Positions 60,055 to 64,000 of a stretch of DNA of 64,000 nt are shown piece by piece (position 1 is the stretch's first letter; the number at the start of each line of letters is the position of its first letter). A program made the position numbers and the translations under genes. The notes below the pieces were generated by a model. That model was not told the origin of the DNA and did no database searches. It worked only from the letters and a program-made list of their open reading frames with translations. This stretch comes from Monomorium pharaonis (Eukaryota; Arthropoda; Insecta; Hymenoptera; Formicidae): contig NC_050477.1 of assembly GCF_013373865.1 (NCBI RefSeq), positions 11,402,722 through 11,466,721 of the forward strand, given 5' to 3'.

Positions 60055-61622
60055 AGCATATCCATTTATTTTTAACATTTATCAGAAAAAAAGACACGAG
60101 TTTGTTTTTTACAAAAAAAAAAGATTCCGTTAATTTTAAGAACACGTTAATATTTTCATTAGGGTTATTACTTGTGGCAATTTTGATTCGAAGCTTTGAA
60201 TCAAAAATATATTTATGAGAATGGTGAATTTATTTAGGGAATGCAAATAATACTGTAAATAAAAAATGTATTATTATTATTATTATTACATGTATGTATG
60301 TACGATTTTAAAAAAATTAAAATTTCTAAATTACAAATTGGAAGTATTATGAAATATTAAATATTTGATATATTAAAGTTGTAAATAGCCGAATTCTCAC
60401 TAAATAAATACATTAAATGTTTTTGGAATACTTAATTAATTAGACTCAATATATGCACATACAAATAAGAAAAAATAATGATTTATGATAAGATAAAAAA
60501 TAAAATTATTCTGTGAATAAATAAATACAAAATAATTAATATAAATGTTCCGATTGAATCTTGTTCAGTATAAAACAATAATTTTAAGAACGCAAAAAGT
60601 TGAGACAGAATTATAAAATAGATAGAATGATTAAAATTACACATTTCTTTATTTAACGACATAATTAGACTAATAGAACATTATAAATTTTATTTTAGAT
60701 TTTGTCATATAATTTTATAAATATAAATGCTTATCTGCAGTACTATTATTGTTATATTAAATTAATAATCATATGATTTGGATTCTTCGAATCTTTGAAG
60801 TATTAAAGTATTAATTTCGAAGTTTCAAAGCTTTGAAACTTCGATCTTCGAAGATTTCAAGGCTGTATCAGCTATATAATAAAAAATAAGATATAATGAG
60901 AACATGAGGATTTTAGAACTTTTAACATATATTTGGATTCCATAAGATCACTATTGGTATTAACTGCATAAAATTAATGAAATGTTTCTCATAACTGTTA
61001 ATAAGATTTTACACACTCTTATGCATATTTTTAGTTTAGTCGTTTAAAATATTGAATGTGACTGTACATCAAATTCAACTTTAGAGAAGAAAATTCGTAA
61101 ATCTAAAAAAAAATAAAGAAGTTATTAAAGAGTGATTCTGATATAAAATATGTAAAGAAAACACCTATTAAATATGTATTTTATATACAAATTTTATAAT
61201 CTCTTAGTAAAACATAATTAAAAAAAAATTGATATTTAAAATGAAATTTAACGACAACGCTTTTTTCTTTAATTGATAGCATTTCTACTCGAATATAAGC
61301 ACCTATTCTTGAAAAGAAAAATTTATTAGTGATTAATTATATTTTAAGATAAAAATATGAAATGTAAAATGTTAAAAGTAAATAGATTTTGTTAGAAAGG
61401 CAAAATTTTATTTATCTGTTACTATTTTCATTTGCACAATCAATTTTTAATTGTTGTAGTTTCAAAACTTCGAAGTTCGAATATCGAAGCCCTTGAAATA
61501 AATTATTATTCTTAATTTTTACCTATGTAAATTAACTTTACTTTCAATGTAACTTAATTTTTAGTTTTTTTGTTAAAAAATTAGAAATAAAGTAAGTTAA
61601 ACTGATATTTATATTGATAGAA
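60055..61622. other. AT-rich intergenic DNA with TTCGAA-type palindromes
   Basis: No coding exon was recognised. The words TTCGAAG and CTTCGAA recur near 60,187, 60,785-60,860 and 61,470. A perfect 28-bp palindrome lies at 60,817-60,844. Words of the AGATTAACTTTA family occur at 61,524-61,600. Confidence 0.5.
60817..60844. repeat. Perfect 28-bp palindrome
   Basis: TCGAAGTTTCAAAG is followed at once by CTTTGAAACTTCGA with no loop. It lies in a cluster of TTCGAA-containing words. It may be the core of an old hairpin element or a dyad for a DNA-binding protein. Confidence 0.7.
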
Positions 61623-63880
61623 ATGAACGTGAAACAAACAGTCGTGATAAATTTTACAGAGCGCAGCGATCAAGCGAGTGCCTTCATTGAATACGTTGAC
61701 GCGTCTTCACAAGTGGTGCAAGATGTTCGCGAAGTGGGTGTACAAACGGAAGAATGTAAGAATAACGATGCTTACGACAAGCAGTCCAATGTCGACTCGC
61801 CCGTCAGTCAATACTACGAAACAAACGAAAGCGTATCCATGTCTGAAAGCGAGTCAGGGGTAAACTCGGATCCCGATAGCTGCGAGAGAAGTCATAAGGG
61901 AGTGATTATTCAAAAGGATTCGGAAATTATCGTCCTGAAGAACGAGCTTGGCGTACGAAAGAGATTTTTTTTAATACGACACCAATCGATTTGATCGAAA
62001 ACGTGATTCATATCCGAGTGCCCAGTGGACTTTATCCTCATTTGTTTCACAGATGAAGGAAGACGAACTGGAAGAGCTGCGAGAGATGAATAGGCATTTG
62101 CAAGCCTTACTACAAGAGAAGGAGGAAAACACAAACATTTTGAAGCGTAATGTTAATGTAAATCGGTACTTATTCCTGATTACTTAACTTAAAAATTTTT
62201 GTAATTATTTGAACCTCGTGTCTCTAGAGCTTGCAAGAAACGTTGAACGTGGTGAGCGACAGACGCGACGACGAAATGGAAGATCTAAGTGTAAAAGTAA
62301 TAGTATTAAAAGATTTTATGCGAATTATGTTTCACATAACACAAAAAGATTGTAAAAGCATTGTAGAAATATTTTATTGCAAATAAGATTGCAGCGCTAC
62401 AAGAATGTTGTAAAATGTTGCTATGATATTGCAGCAATGGTAAAATATTCCTTTACGTACTACACATTTTTCATCTTTAAGTCTTTCTGTATAACTTTAC
62501 TTTTTATTTATTGGAATTTCAATTGTATGGTTTAATCTACTTATATTTTTGCTTTAAATACATATGTAAATATTTTTATACAAAATCATAATAGTTTATT
62601 TTTACAATGTTTTCAAAAATTGCTGGAACATTATTGAAATTATATTACATATCCGTATGAAAAGAACGAAATTTTCTGAAATATCTAAAAACTAGATATA
62701 AATCTGCAAATAATTTTGTTAGACAAATTTGAAAGTAATTATGTAGAATATTAAAATCAGTTGTTAGTTCACTGAAAAAATTGTCTTCTAGGAATCAAGG
62801 AGATACTCTAAAAATAAAAGAAAAATTCTACAGTTAAAGTTAAAATCATAATAAAATTAAGTAGCTATTCTCAAATTTAGACTTTTCCTTTTATTTTTAG
62901 AATATCCTCTTGGTTCTTAGAATACAATTTTTTCGGTGTTGGTTAAAATGTCAAACTTTTTGCGGCAATTTTTATTATTTTGTGTAATTATTTTGATAAT
63001 CCAACAAAATTATTTTTAAATTCGTATCTAATTAAATTTTGAAATACTTTTTAACAATGTTTATGAAACATTGCATTGTAATGTGTAAAATTGCAATATT
63101 GTGGCTGCAAGTCTGTGTCAGATGAGGTATTTCTTTTCCAACTGTACAGAGTATGTTATTGTTTTTCCCGTAGCTTTCTTCCTTCGAATGCATGGTGGAT
63201 CAGTTGAAAACGGAGTTAGCTAGAAAATGTCAAGTCTGTTATTTCCAGTCGCAGGAAATCCAGAAACTTAGGAAGGAAGTTAAGGAGGCAGAATTAGTTT
63301 CCATAGAAAACGAGTCGCTTACGGTACGCGCAAAAACATGCCGCGTGATATGTGATTACTTAGAGAAAGTCAAATTTGATTTAACATGTATAAATATGTG
63401 ATGAATTAGCGGAGGGTGAAGGAAATAGAGCATTTGGCGAGAGAGGCGGAGAGTTGCGGTATCGCTTTGGAGCAGATGAAAAATGTCTGGTGGGAACGTG
63501 ATATGCTTCAAAAGCAATATCGCGAGCAAAGTTGCACGTTGGCGGACAGAGAAGACGAAATAAAACGACTATTGACGTTGATAAAGCAAATGTCTGCTAC
63601 GGCTGACACTCGTGAGGTACGTCATTTGGCTACGTGCGTCACATCGCAATCCATTAATTTTAACGTCGATTCAATTAATAATAGGAAATAAATTATTCGA
63701 CAACGCCGGTGCGACGTTACATTGTCCTAATTTATAATTAAAGTAGAACGGCGTAAATAAAAATTAAAGAAGTTTTACAAATTGCAGGCTTATTACGAAG
63801 ATGTGACATCGTACACAGAAAGATTTACAACTATGAATAATAAAAGAGAAAATTGTAGGAACGTAGAAATAATTTTTTAA
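61623..63880 (+). CDS. Unrecognised coiled-coil protein (6 exons)
   Basis: I cannot name this protein. Exons 61,623-61,952, 62,053-62,157, 62,228-62,290, 63,174-63,323, 63,410-63,616 and 63,788-63,880 all join in phase zero and give 315 residues. Residues 1-90 are acidic and Ser/Asn-rich (for example SVSMSESESGVNSD) with the word VGVQTEE. From about 95 on, heptad-like Glu/Lys/Leu sequence predominates (LEELREMNRHLQALLQEKEE, QSQEIQKLRKEVKEAELV, IEHLAREAESCGIALEQM), so a long coiled coil is likely. Several Cys sit in the coil (RKCQVCYFQ). Such architecture is common in centrosomal, ciliary and cytoskeletal proteins, but that is only an analogy. An AG just before the ATG could mark an upstream exon. 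Intron 3 holds a MITE. Confidence 0.65.
62770..62938. mobile_element. MITE, CACTGAAAAAA-ended, in intron 3 of the coiled-coil gene
   Basis: CACTGAAAAAATTGTCTTCTAGGAATCAAGGAGATACTCTAAAAATAAAAG is mirrored by CTTTTATTTTTAGAATATCCTCTTGGTTCTTAGAATACAATTTTTTCGGTG (key words only; arms about 55 bp with a handful of mismatches). The termini resemble those of the ACTGAGAAAA family at 35,637 and 38,415. Confidence 0.75.
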
Positions 63881-64000
63881 GATACTTTCTTCATTTCGCA
63901 GACGCGTGTAGCATAAATTTTTACAAGTGACTATAAAATAACAGACGACGAAATCAGATCGTTGTAAAACTGATTAGACGTTTAACATTAACAAATTTGA
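63881..64000. other. 3' flank of the coiled-coil gene
   Basis: AT-rich sequence after the stop codon. No AATAAA is seen before the window ends, so the 3' UTR probably continues outside. Confidence 0.4.

Noticed and set aside
1..64000. CRISPR arrays, bacterial operons, tRNA or rRNA genes
   Set aside because: Genes have spliced introns and the organism is a eukaryote. I found no regularly spaced repeats of CRISPR type, no tRNA-like T-loop with matching acceptor stem and no rRNA core sequence by eye; a tRNAscan or Rfam run would be the decisive test.

Overview
The window looks like nuclear DNA of an insect, most probably an ant or another hymenopteran. The evidence is short GT-AG introns, proteins that read as insect orthologues, a Gp-9-type odorant-binding protein, an AT-rich background broken by CpG-rich blocks, and many short palindromic DNA-transposon derivatives (MITEs). 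The ant assignment is an inference; no ribosomal or mitochondrial marker is present. Gene models below were built by hand from splice signals, reading phase and protein similarity. Every exon chain closes in frame.

Layout. 1-31,000 is a gene desert of alternating AT-rich and CpG-rich blocks with long microsatellites; I see no convincing exon in it. It holds two copies of a TTAA-flanked element and a pogo-like element that ends about 130 bp before the first gene. 31,454-32,960 (+) is a five-exon odorant-binding protein gene. 34,591-35,346 (+) is a single-exon double zinc-finger gene, probably transposase-derived. 35,509-36,875 is an almost continuous row of hairpin elements. 37,147-44,526 (+) is nxf1, the mRNA export receptor, in ten exons. 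45,803-46,124 holds three more adjacent hairpins. 48,264-51,012 is a giant imperfect inverted repeat of about 2.75 kb.

51,309-54,174 (-) is Mad1, the spindle-checkpoint protein, in six exons. It lies head to head with par-6 (55,223-57,120, +, five exons), a cell-polarity scaffold. The roughly 1 kb between their start codons carries a nested pair of palindromic elements. 59,051-60,050 (+) is a three-exon gene I do not recognise, and 61,623-63,880 (+) is a six-exon coiled-coil gene I do not recognise.

The genes do not form one pathway: they cover chemosensation or ligand binding, mRNA export, mitotic checkpoint and polarity. What unites the window is the density of inverted-repeat elements next to and inside the genes. 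The most unusual object is the giant inverted repeat, whose arms carry mirror-image CpG-rich cores and mirror-image splice donors. I could not run searches, folding or alignments; identities come from reading the translations and comparing strands by eye.
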